Under the pieces are notes generated by a model. It saw only the letters and a list, made by a program, of their open reading frames with translations. It searched no databases and was not told where the DNA came from. From positions 1,061,501 to 1,125,500 of the forward strand of contig NC_091966.1 in NCBI RefSeq assembly GCF_036711975.1: a DNA stretch of 64,000 bases, in the 5' to 3' direction. The DNA is from Onthophagus taurus (Eukaryota; Arthropoda; Insecta; Coleoptera; Scarabaeidae). Both the position numbers and the translations under genes were made by a program. Shown here in pieces: positions 23,901-32,478 of the stretch. The stretch's first letter is position 1. The number at the start of each line of letters is the position of its first letter.

Positions 23901-24935
23901 AATCGGGATATAGAGAGATTCGTTAATGAATGTAAGGGATGTAATAAATTTCAAGCAAACAAACAGAAAAAACAACTGATTTTGAGAGAAATACCGGTTC
24001 TGCCATGGCAGGAAGTAGGCATGGACGTTTTTGAGTGTGATCAAACACAGTACATGGTCGTGGTAGACTATCTGTCAAATTTTATTGAAGTGGAAAGGTT
24101 AAAAGATCTAACCAGTAAAACAATAATAAAAAAGTCTAAGGCAGTCTTCGCAAGACATGGAATACCAACAAAAGTCTTTACTGATGGTGCCTTATACTAC
24201 AACAGTAAAGAATTTAAAAATTTTGCCATGGAGTGGGACTTTACCCATACAATATCAAGTCCCCATTATGCACAGTCGAATGGAATGGCCGAGTCAGCCG
24301 TAAAACGAGTTAAGAACTTATTAAAAAAATGCAAGGAAGACAACTCAGACGTGTACTTAGCGTTACTGAACATGCGAAATACGAAACGAGGAAAAATAAG
24401 CTCTCCAGCTGAAATGTTATATAGTAGGAATTTAAGAACCAACATACCCACTACCGTAAAAACATTAAAGCCGAAAATAACCTTAAATTACGACCGAAAG
24501 GAAATTGTAAAAAGTAAAAAACTATATAAACAGAACTATGACAAAAACTCAAAAAAGACGGAGGACAGGTTCAACGAAGATGAAAGAATTTATTTTAAGA
24601 AACGTTTGGAAGGAAGCTGGCAGGAAGGGAAAATAAGCAAACATTTGACAGAACCAAGATCGTACATAGTTATTGATAATGAAGATAAGCAGTACCGAAG
24701 GAATGAGAAATTCATAAGAAAAAACCAAACGTTTCCAATTGACGAAACTGATGAAAGGAAAAATCAAGAAAGAGACGAAAACATGAAGAATGAACACACC
24801 AAAAGAGATGAAAAGGCAGTACGGGACAGCACAAACACAACAAAACATGAGAAAGAAATACTGACCGACATGAACGCTTACAAAACGAGATCAGGCCGTA
24901 TTGTAAAAAATAAATACCAATACATGTATTCATAA
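20964..24935 (+). CDS. Gag-Pol polyprotein of Ty3/gypsy retrotransposon
   Basis: One uninterrupted 1323-residue frame encodes all the element's replication functions. Residues 1-200 are capsid-like; a zinc knuckle of the CX2CX4HX4C type follows at C215-C228. The protease active site IDSGAD lies at about 319-324. Reverse transcriptase spans roughly 450-650 with FQDD at 591-594. RNase H has TVDASSKG (D740) and TDHKPL (D802). The integrase has an HHCC finger (H957/H960, C990, C993) and a D1021-D1074-E1110 catalytic triad with 35-residue spacing in the last pair. All key residues seen are intact. Gag and Pol are fused in one frame without a frameshift. The C-terminal 150 residues are highly charged. 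Confidence 0.93.
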   Translation: MEEARLEKMSFTGNVSQNWEKFKGKYKLYIDAFCEENIKEKKKIAMLLYAMGDEGQEIFKSFNIKEDEKTLDTIMEKFEKHFVPKANVTYERYMFFNRKQKEDETYEQYVTVLRNLSDNCKFGTLKKELVKDIFIGGIKSQQLKEQLLRTQDLTIEKALEMAQVREISGKQAEALDARHEIEVVKKNENTSRGWSYKKCLTEHEYKKCPAYGKQCYKCNGANHFSRACRATSGSNREKAETTRRYQGTETATSGQKKGGGTSGKRGFKGVREIEKDKYLCENQSSDSDHTIETVVKNVNSVNSWFEMLKINGKFLSFKIDSGADCNLMSLDDYVKLGLNKNDIIKTNDYISTYTKEQISMAGYAKIKCLLKENSYKIKFYITQKTYNNVLGLNTCIKLDILRKVNQLNRGFEKYADLLDNKIGCIDTKVKLVLDKDVKAKIAPFRRIPFSIRDDLKKELDRMVKLEIIKPIEEPTEWVSNIVIVKKNNGNLRLCLDPQQLNRAIKRSHYPLPTLEEMAAKLNGAKYFTKLDANSGYWMVPLDTESSKLCTFQTPFGRYRFLRMPFGLNCSGEIFHRIISQSFEKIKGVVTFQDDILIYAEDSETLEKRTIKVLEKAREKKIKFNRQKCSFNMKEVTFLGHKFGEYGMKIDEEKMKGVEQLKTPHDKKSLQRILGFFNYVSKYIPNFSNYTQSMRELLKKDVEFVWNHHLEKDLQDLKKAIIRSPELRYFNENEEITLTVDASSKGLGAALMQNQRPVAFASKALTTTQQGYAQIEKELLAVVFGCEKFRQYVYGKNIVIETDHKPLIPISKKPLDKLTPRIKLMMFKLQEYTYELVYKQGKHMYIADTLSRDTENPVEKDNNTNEMEIQVDFVTKAMPIGDNIWRMIKDESAKDESLTKLRQIIRKGWPKYYRDVPDDVKKYHHLRHELTISDNIILINNRIFIPEVLKKIMLEKLHTGHPGVVRNKSRAEGSMYWIGINRDIERFVNECKGCNKFQANKQKKQLILREIPVLPWQEVGMDVFECDQTQYMVVVDYLSNFIEVERLKDLTSKTIIKKSKAVFARHGIPTKVFTDGALYYNSKEFKNFAMEWDFTHTISSPHYAQSNGMAESAVKRVKNLLKKCKEDNSDVYLALLNMRNTKRGKISSPAEMLYSRNLRTNIPTTVKTLKPKITLNYDRKEIVKSKKLYKQNYDKNSKKTEDRFNEDERIYFKKRLEGSWQEGKISKHLTEPRSYIVIDNEDKQYRRNEKFIRKNQTFPIDETDERKNQERDENMKNEHTKRDEKAVRDSTNTTKHEKEILTDMNAYKTRSGRIVKNKYQYMYS

Positions 24936-25016
24936 ATTAGTTTGTTTAATAACTTAAGAAGTATTTAGATGTAAGCATTGTAAAAAAAAATAAAAAAAAA
25001 TAAAAAAAAGGGAAGT

Positions 25017-25151
25017 TGTAATGTATTGTTAAGTTAGACCACTGGATGGCGTTACCGTATAGAACATTGTATTACATATGTGTTGCATCAAGTTAGGATC
25101 AGTTAATAAAGAACGTAGCAAAGGAAAGCACGTGTTTTATTGAACTCAACA
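25017..25151 (+). repeat. 3' LTR of the Ty3/gypsy element
   Basis: Matches the 5' LTR at 134 of 135 positions. It is followed by the second copy of the ATTAT duplication. Confidence 0.93.
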
Positions 25152-25500
25152 ATTATTTTACAAAACTTAATAATTCGTTGAACTTAATTATTCGTATTTG
25201 GATAATTGATTTGGTAACGATCTCGGTGTGGATTTAGAATTTGATATTTGATTTTGCGGGAACACTGTTACGGCTAGTTGGATGGTAATTGTTTTTCTGA
25301 ACTGAGTTAGGGGCAATTATATAGGAACGCTGACTCTTTATATTCATCCCTCGAGTGGGGATAATAGACCCTGGGCCAGATCTGTAATGCCCACAAGGGG
25401 TATTATCGCCCGCTTTGCGAAAGACTAATAAATAAATAGAAAATATTTATTTATGTGTAATAAAGAATACAAATTTTTGCATTGATAATAAATTGGCTTT
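25152..25500. other. Repeat-like intergenic sequence
   Basis: Continues the sequence interrupted by the Ty3/gypsy insertion, possibly the body of the second LTR element. The block at about 25340-25420 has a higher GC content (CCTCGAGTGGGGATAATAGA). No ORF. Confidence 0.3.
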
Positions 25501-25527
25501 ATATTTATTTTAGTACATTTTTTTTTA

Positions 25528-27987
25528 TTAGATACATTTATTACGTTTTGTAACTAATAATACGCTAAAAATATATATTACAATTCCTTGTAACGGAGCA
25601 ATAAATCCGTGGATGTAATAAAAAACGGTACGAAAATCACCAGATTTTAACATGTTACAAAGAACTCCGAATATCCAACAAATTCCAAACATAAACCATA
25701 ATAAAATCGCTTGAAGAAGTTGTCTTTTACTGTGTAAATCGTTCTTCGATTCAATAAACGCTAATTTAATAACAATGATAACGTAAATGGACATATTAAT
25801 TAACATTAAAATTGTAACAGGTGCTAATTCAAAGTATATGAATAAAGCACCTTTTGGAGTACACATGTTTGCTTCAACTTCGTATAATTCCTTCGATGAA
25901 ACAATAGCGATTGCAATAACTCCAGCGGGTATTATCCAAACTGTAAATATATCGGAGTAAGAAAAACACGGATTTCGTTTCGTTGAATTTTCTAAAGCCG
26001 ACATAAATTTGTCATATTCAACTTTAGCGATTAAATACATCAGGATATTTTTAACGAGTACAATGTAATGAATGGTAACTCCTAAAATAATACAAGGAAC
26101 TCCTTGGGTTAATCCTGGAAAGAATTCGGCTATCCATAAAACTAAAATTTCCAACGCAATTGATATCGATAAATGAATTGTTTTTCTTCTTTTTACTCGC
26201 CATACTTTCGGCATAATACAAGCCATGATTAAAATCGTGCAAACTCCTACGAAAGAAACGATCGATTCTAAAGTCCAAAAAGCCATAAAGAAAAAAGGAA
26301 TTTTGTGCTCATCAATGATATCGTGGGAGACGATTAATAAACTAAATCTTGTTAGGTGATTAGTTTTACATTCGACGCTGCCATCATCGAGTGGTGAAGA
26401 TGTTTCAATTCCAAAGTCATCCCAACTTTCTTTATGAATATTCCAAAAAACACAACTAACATTAGTTGATTTAATTTTTGGTTTTATAAATATACTTAAA
26501 GGTTCTTTAAATGTCTCAATGGGTATGTTAATAACAACATCAACAACGTCGGTAATACTTTTATTTTGATGTGCAGGAAAAAAATCGCTATTTTTATACG
26601 AAATTACTGAAAGAGCAAAATCGTTTTTTTCGGAAGCAGATAAATTTAATGAATTTAGAAATGTACTTGGTAATTTTATTGCAACGTTATTCAAAGGCGC
26701 TTCGAATTCCTCAGCTTCTAAAAACGGTTGTTGAATAAAAAATGCGATACTTGGATAAATAACCGTTATATTCTTTGTATTTTTCCCCAAATTCTCAACG
26801 AATAATTCAACGCTTTCCAAAAATTTATTTTTAGAACTTGTTGATACATTAAATGCTTTAACATCAGTTTTAAAAATTTTATCAGCAATTTCAAAAATTT
26901 CTTTAAAATTTGATATTGAAGTTTTCTGTAAAATATTTGAAATCAAACTTAAGTCGACACTTTTAATTTTGGAAACGTCGCTTAAAGATCGAGTTATATT
27001 TGCTAAATCATATTCTGTTATTCCAGTTAAATTTACGTTTTCTAAAAAGCGAGTAATCTGCGATTTAACACCGTGATTGCAAGGAAAGGTTTCCTCCCAA
27101 TAAGGAATTGATAAACCATCTCCTATACATCGCCTATTAAAAGGAATTGCGTTTTCATCGAAACAAACTGGTGAAGAGATTGTTGTTGATCCAATCATAG
27201 TTTGGGGGAAATAATATAATAAATTACGGTCGTCGGGACAAAATGTTGTGCTATTTACTTGGTGATATTTACAACTTTTACTTGTATATCTTCTACGAGC
27301 TATATCTTCTCCTTTTCTCATATCTACATTATCTATTGATGTGAAATAAACGGTGGGATTATAATACAAATTGTTGTTGTCGATAACCGTTGAGGCACAT
27401 GCAGAATAATCTTCGTCTATTAATATTCGAAAAATGTTTGTCGCATTCATACTTGCGATAACTTTATTACTAAAAGCTGGTTTAATTTCTCCGGCGTCTA
27501 TAAAACGGCAAAAATAATATTTTAAATCACCATCTAATTTAATAACAAATTTTCGTCTTCTTTTTTCATTAATAGCAATTTCAGTCAAATTAACTAGAAT
27601 TGTTGCGCCAGAACGTTTTGACCAGCAATCAATTTTTTTCTCGGTTTTTTTAACGGGTTTATCAAATGAAGCATATAACCATAACTTATACGGTTTCTTT
27701 AAGTTTTTAAAAACCAATTCTAATTTCACCGTAATATTTTGTTTGTTTGTTTCAGTTATATCTTCTATAGAATATTTACAATTATTATCAAAAAAGTCTA
27801 GATACGGTTCATCATCATTAATAGTATTACTTTTTGGAATAATTTTATAATCTTTCGAGAGAAGTAATAAATCAGGACAAGGAGTGCTTGGATAGGTCGC
27901 ACATATGTCTTCATCTTCGAACGTTCTAAAACCTTTCGGACATTTGAATGAAAAATCTTCAAATTCGAGGATACAAGCTCCAAAATT
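25528..27987 (-). CDS. Adhesion GPCR exon 2 (ectodomain, GPS, 7TM, stop)
   Basis: 819 codons plus TAA. The acceptor TTGCAG lies at 27993-27988. A minus-strand AATAAA lies about 20 bases after the stop, giving a very short 3' UTR. Confidence 0.9.
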   Translation of the reverse strand, partial: NFGACILEFEDFSFKCPKGFRTFEDEDICATYPSTPCPDLLLLSKDYKIIPKSNTINDDEPYLDFFDNNCKYSIEDITETNKQNITVKLELVFKNLKKPYKLWLYASFDKPVKKTEKKIDCWSKRSGATILVNLTEIAINEKRRRKFVIKLDGDLKYYFCRFIDAGEIKPAFSNKVIASMNATNIFRILIDEDYSACASTVIDNNNLYYNPTVYFTSIDNVDMRKGEDIARRRYTSKSCKYHQVNSTTFCPDDRNLLYYFPQTMIGSTTISSPVCFDENAIPFNRRCIGDGLSIPYWEETFPCNHGVKSQITRFLENVNLTGITEYDLANITRSLSDVSKIKSVDLSLISNILQKTSISNFKEIFEIADKIFKTDVKAFNVSTSSKNKFLESVELFVENLGKNTKNITVIYPSIAFFIQQPFLEAEEFEAPLNNVAIKLPSTFLNSLNLSASEKNDFALSVISYKNSDFFPAHQNKSITDVVDVVINIPIETFKEPLSIFIKPKIKSTNVSCVFWNIHKESWDDFGIETSSPLDDGSVECKTNHLTRFSLLIVSHDIIDEHKIPFFFMAFWTLESIVSFVGVCTILIMACIMPKVWRVKRRKTIHLSISIALEILVLWIAEFFPGLTQGVPCIILGVTIHYIVLVKNILMYLIAKVEYDKFMSALENSTKRNPCFSYSDIFTVWIIPAGVIAIAIVSSKELYEVEANMCTPKGALFIYFELAPVTILMLINMSIYVIIVIKLAFIESKNDLHSKRQLLQAILLWFMFGICWIFGVLCNMLKSGDFRTVFYYIHGFIAPLQGIVIYIFSVLLVTKRNKCI

Positions 27988-28113
27988 CTGCAATTTCGAT
28001 GTATCCGTAGTGTTATATTAAATTATAAAACATTGATTTAAAAAAATTACCTTATGTGAAAATACAAATATTAAAACTGTTAAAAAGATCTTAATCACAA
28101 TTTTATTACACAT
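25528..28113 (-). CDS. Adhesion-type G-protein-coupled receptor with GAIN/GPS and seven TM segments
   Basis: Two exons, 28113-28051 and 27987-25528, join in frame (AAG|GTAATT; TTGCAG|AAT) to give 840 residues. Exon 1 encodes a signal peptide (MCNKIVIKIFLTVLIFVFSH); the ATG at 28113 is preferred to 28209 because it places the hydrophobic core at the N terminus. The long Cys- and N-glycosylation-rich ectodomain ends in a GPS-like block CVFWN...W...ECKTNHLTRF, followed by seven hydrophobic segments over the last 270 residues and a short tail. This is the family B2 (adhesion) layout of an autoproteolysed plasma-membrane receptor. The cleavage triplet HLT is kept, but two of the four usual GPS cysteines are replaced (GI for GC, CKT for CxC). 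Ligand unknown; an insect-expanded receptor of this class is likely. Confidence 0.85.
28051..28113 (-). CDS. Adhesion GPCR exon 1 (signal peptide)
   Basis: 21 codons ending SHK before GTAATT; a 63-bp intron separates it from exon 2. Same frame as the long exon. Confidence 0.75.
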
Positions 28114-28355
28114 TTTTTTACATGTATCGTTGAAATGTTTGGGTGTAAACTGTTTTAATTTGTCGTTTTTAATCAAATATAAATTAAATATGTTAAAAGT
28201 AAACCGCATTTCGTATCCGTTGTGGTCTTCTTGTAAAATGATAAATATCGTTTTATTATCATGTAGATAAAAATAGGAAAGTTTGAAAAATATTTTATTT
28301 TAATATAAGACCATTTGACGTGACTGACTACAAAGAATCGAAAGAGCACATAAAA

Positions 28356-30073
28356 ACAGGGTGATTCACATAAGAACCGACACAGAGCAGGGACATGTAG
28401 AGGACAATAAATTAAGATGATTTAATGCAACTTATCTCTATACCAAGTTGTACCCCTGAGGAGTTATAGGCCTTCAAAGATGGGTCTTAAATTTTTAAAA
28501 CATTCAACATCTTCGTAATACATTAAGCTAGAAAAACCAAATTTGGTATAACCGAGGGTATTAATTGGTAGCAAGTTGAGACCAATTGAGGCATTTCAAA
28601 GGGTTGATTAAGGGTGATGGTTCCCTAAATTTTGGCAGATGTTTTTAACCTTTTTGTGGATTTAATACATTATTACCTCATTTTATGTGGAATTTAATTC
28701 TAAAACTTTTTTTACTCTTACTATTTTTTAAAAAACATTGACGTTTTCCTAGAAAACTCAAAAAACTAAAGACGCGTATCTTGTTAATGCTACTTAAAAT
28801 CATCGAAAATTCAGTAGTCGGCTGTGAAATTGTACGTAATTTGAGAAATAAACTGTTTATTATGAGCTAAAAAGACATCATCCATAAACCAATTTAGTTT
28901 AGGCATAATAATTTTCTAGTGATAAAGAGAAAATCCCCAAAATGTCAAAATTAAGTACTTTTGGTTTTAAAATCGATCATAACTCAAGAATTAATTGTGA
29001 TGGAGATAAGGTTTTTTGAAATTAATTGTTTATTATGAACTAAAAAGACATCATCCATAAACAGATTTGGTTTAGTTATAATGATTTTCTAGTGATAAAG
29101 AAAAAATCACCAAAATGTCAAAATTGAGTACTTTTAGTATTAAAATAGATCATAACTCAAAAATGAAAGGTGATGGTGAAAAGTTTATTTGAAATAAATT
29201 GTTTATTATGAACTAAAAAAACATCATCCATAAGCAAATTTAGTTTAGGTATAACGATTTTCTAGTGATAAAGAAAAAATCACCAAAATGTTAAAATTGA
29301 GTACTTTTGGTATTAAAATAGATCATAACTCAAAAATTAAAGGTGATGGAGAAAAGTATACTTCAAATAAATTGTTTATTATGAACTAAAAGGACATTAC
29401 TCATAAACAGATTTGGTTTAGTTATAATGATTTTCTAATGATAAAGAGAAAATCACCGAAATATCAAAATTGAGTACTTTTGGTATTAAAATTGATCATA
29501 ACTCAAGCATGAAAGGTGATGGAGAAAAGATGAAGAAAACCTTGTCGTCAAATAACTTTTTATAACTTTGTCGTCAAGTTTGACGTACAATTTCATAGCC
29601 AACTACTAAATTTTCTCTTATTTTAAGTAACATTACGAAATACGTGTCTTTAGTTATTTACGTTTTTTATGAAAACGACAAAGTTTTTTAAAAAATAATA
29701 CGGGTAAGAAAAGTTTTAGAATTAAATTCCACATGAAATGAATTAGTAATGTATTAAATCCGCCAAGTTTAAAAAAATTTGTCCAAATTTAGGGTACCAT
29801 CACCCTTAATCAACCCTATGAAATGCCTTAATTGACTTCAATTTGCTACCAATTAATACCTTTGGTACACTTATAACGTATACCAAATTTGGTTTTTCTA
29901 GCTTAATGTATTACCAAGATATTGAACTTTTTAAAAATTTAAGAGCCAACTCTGAAGGCCTATAACTCCTGAGGTCTACAACTTAGTATAGAGGTAAGTT
30001 ACGTTAAATTATCTTAATTTATTGTCCTCTACATGTCCCTGCTCTGTGTCGGTTCTTATGTGAATCACCCTGT
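28356..30073. mobile_element. Foldback element FB-C with internal 173-bp tandem repeats
   Basis: The left end ACAGGGTGATTCACATAAG and the right end, its inverse finishing CACCCTGT, bound arms of about 450 bp (to about 28810 and from about 29610). The centre holds four tandem units. No coding sequence. It lies just upstream of the GPCR gene. Confidence 0.85.
28840..29530. repeat. 173-bp tandem repeat, four units
   Basis: Units are marked by TATGAACTAAAAAGACATCA at 28861 (variant), 29034, 29207 and 29380, an exact 173-bp spacing. Each unit continues with ATTTTCTAGTGATAAAGA and GAGTACTTTTGGTATTAAAA-type sequence. They fill the centre of FB-C. Confidence 0.85.
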
Positions 30074-30512
30074 ATATGGCAACATTTGCAACCTTAATAA
30101 CAAAAAAAAAATTTAATTTTCAATTACATCCCACAACAAAAATAGATAAAACCTGAGGTGGATCACTGGTACTAGCCAATCCGTCCATCCGTCCATGAAT
30201 CGTCTATATTTAATGAATGCCTACATTTCAAATTTCCCTTCAAGATCGAACACTTACACGTTTTCCTAGTATACAGGGGTCCGGAAACGACGTGTACAAC
30301 ACAAGACCACAAGTAGTTAATGTTCTTGGAAAAAATTGACAATGAATTAATGCCAAAAACAATTTGCCATGGTATAAACTATTACCCTATTACCATTGGT
30401 GGTTAATTTTGACGATTATGTTATTATTCACCGTAAGGTTGTTGTATATTTTTATTGAATTTAAACAATAACTAACACTAGACCTAGAACTATAATCATT
30501 CGGGTTTAGCCG
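30074..30512. other. Short inter-element spacer
   Basis: No gene. It ends with ACTAACACTAGACCTAGAAC and then TTCGGGTTTAGCCG, a motif found again at 60215-60262. A mirror image of the last part follows FB-D at 32260-32275, so FB-D sits at the centre of an older inverted repeat. Confidence 0.4.
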
Positions 30513-31324
30513 TACAGGGTGGTTCAAATTCGATGTCCGAATAGGCTAACTCGGAAACGATAAGAGTTAGAAAAAAAAGTAGCTTACATGTCATGATCTC
30601 GTTTTTCGAGAAACTGCTAATGCCGAAAACATCATAGCGCTATCGTCTTTTGTTTTTCCCCTAGAGGCCAAAATTGAAAATATCATAAAACCAATAAGTG
30701 CAATTATCTTGGTTATTATTATAGGTGGAGTATTATAACTACGACATTATATGGACACTTTTTTACAGAGAATTTCATGACATAGTCAAAAAAAATTTTT
30801 CGGTTTTAGATTTTGAGATATCATGAGAGTTTTCGTTTTTTTAAATGGAAACAACCACTGATTATTCGCTTATTAAAATAGTTATTTTTTTCTGATTACA
30901 AAAATATAGGGTTCGACAGGTCTATTTCTTATTATTTTAGAATAAAGCTAAAAATAAACTTTTTTTATAAAATTTCCATCTAGTGTCGTCGAAGAAATTA
31001 AATTTACAGTTTCCTGTAAGTTACGGGGCGGTAGGTAAAATCTAAAAAGTTAACAATTACGAAAATAACTTCTGGTATTTAAAAACAAATAATTTTTTAA
31101 TATGTAACATTCTAACATGTCAAACTTTTTAAAATTTTCGTAATTGATCTTAAAAACAGGATTTTTAAAGTGACATTTTAATCATCCATCTATCGATAAT
31201 TTATTAAGTCATTTAAAAATAATATTAAATCGTAATAAAAAATGTGAAATAATGCAATCTATTCCAACTTTTGTGTAAAACATATATAAATTAAACAATT
31301 CAACAATAGTATATTGTTTTATAT

Positions 31325-31495
31325 GGAAGAGAAGCAGTGCTTTTTATGGCGTGGTCTGTCGCTTAGCGACGAACGCAGTGAGTCGCTAATGACAGATGAG
31401 CCGTTAAAATTGTGGCGTGTCCGACAGTTTGCCGGACGAACGAAGTGAGTCCGGCAATGACGGACCAGCCACAAACGAATCTGCTTCTCTTCCGA
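31325..31495. repeat. TIR mini-element carrying two hairpins with identical loops
   Basis: Bounded by GGAAGAGAAGCAG and its inverse CTGCTTCTCTTCC. Inside are two units. Unit 1 has stem TTAGCGAC/GTCGCTAA; unit 2 has stem TTGCCGGAC/GTCCGGCAA. Both have the 11-nt loop GAACGMAGTGA, with outer stems TCTGTC/GACAGA and GTCCG/CGGAC. Confidence 0.8.
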
Positions 31496-31609
31496 ATAAA
31501 ACATAGTATTTTTTCTTCAAACGTTGCAAATAATTGCAATATAAATTTTAATAAATTTAATAAAATGACAATTAACTTATTTTCCAATACGGCGCTAAAG
31601 TGACATGTG

Positions 31610-31662
31610 CTTCAGCGCTATGGCGCTAAAGTGAAATTTACTTTAGCGCCATAACGCTGAAG
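31610..31662. repeat. 23-bp near-perfect inverted repeat with 7-nt loop
   Basis: CTTCAGCG-TATGGCGCTAAAGT pairs with ACTTTAGCGCCATA-CGCTGAAG around GAAATTT, with one mismatch. The same GGCGCTAAAGT word occurs once more upstream at about 31591. Confidence 0.8.
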
Positions 31663-32248
31663 TACTTTTTTGCTATGTTGATCTTACCAACCGTCGTTAT
31701 GCAACAATGACTTACTTCTACCGCGAGTAAACACGACAACAAAGTTGTCATTTAATGACGTTTGAAGAAAAATATATTTGTTTCAAATATCAGAAATATG
31801 TTTTTTTAATTTTTAGTTATAATTTACAGGAAACTGTAAATTTAATTTCTTCGACGACACCTCTAACAGAAAAGTTTATTTTTAGTTTTATTCTAAAACA
31901 ATAAGAAATAGACCTGTCAAACCCTATATTTTTGTAATCAGAAAAAAATAACGAATTTATTAAGTGGTTGTTTCCATTTAAAAAAACGAAAATTGTGATA
32001 ATATCTCAAAATCTAAAACCGACAAATTCTTTTTTATTAGATCAAATTCTCTGTAAAAAAGTGTCCATATAATGTCTTAGTTATAATACTCCACCTATAA
32101 TAATAACCAAGATAATTACATTTGCGGGTTTTTTACGATATTTTCAATTTTCTCGAAAAACGAGATAATGACATGTCAGCTACTTTTCTTCTAACTCTTA
32201 TAGTTTTCGAGTTAGCCTATTCGGACATCGAATTTGAACCATCCTATA

Positions 32249-32323
32249 CGTCTCTTAAGACGGCTAAACCCAAAGGCTTGGTGCTCCCAGTTGTAGCTTT
32301 TTCCCCCGAGTGAATGAGACTAT
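32249..32323. other. Spacer between FB-D and the next element
   Basis: Contains CGGCTAAACCCAAAG, the mirror of the sequence left of FB-D. Confidence 0.4.
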
Positions 32324-32478
32324 AGGTTCGTTCCAACCGCACTTTTGACTGCCAATTGACAGTCACCAGCCTGTGAAAGCGCAGTTGAAAAGTGCTGTTC
32401 CATCCGACCCGTGGACGTGCCGCGGACTGGTCGGCGACAAGTTGTCATGAGTTCCAACGAGCGTCGGACGCGTTCATG

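Larger units (their letters stand above)
20786..25151 (+). mobile_element. Complete Ty3/gypsy LTR retrotransposon, 4366 bp
   Basis: Two 135-bp LTRs (20786-20920 and 25017-25151) begin TGTAATG and end CTCAACA. They differ at one position (GGACCAG versus GGATCAG). A 5-bp target duplication ATTAT flanks the element. TGGTGACAGCGG follows the 5' LTR directly as primer-binding site, and a run of A ending AAGGGAAGT precedes the 3' LTR as polypurine tract. A single intact gag-pol ORF fills the inside. No env is present. The insertion is recent and may be active. LTRs of 135 bp are short for the group. Confidence 0.95.
30513..32248. mobile_element. Foldback element FB-D
   Basis: The left end TACAGGGTGGTTCAAATTCG mirrors the right end, which finishes CCATCCTATA. 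The arms reach about 31030 and start again at about 31818. The terminal 150 bp is the same family as FB-G (38375): CGATGTCCG, ATAGGCTA, a subterminal hairpin, an A-run and GTAGCTTACATGTCATGATC. The centre carries a 170-bp insert with two covarying hairpins. Confidence 0.85.

Noticed and set aside
28114..28209. Longer N terminus for the GPCR from the ATG at 28209
   Set aside because: It would bury the signal peptide behind 32 polar residues; the ATG at 28113 gives a normal signal sequence.
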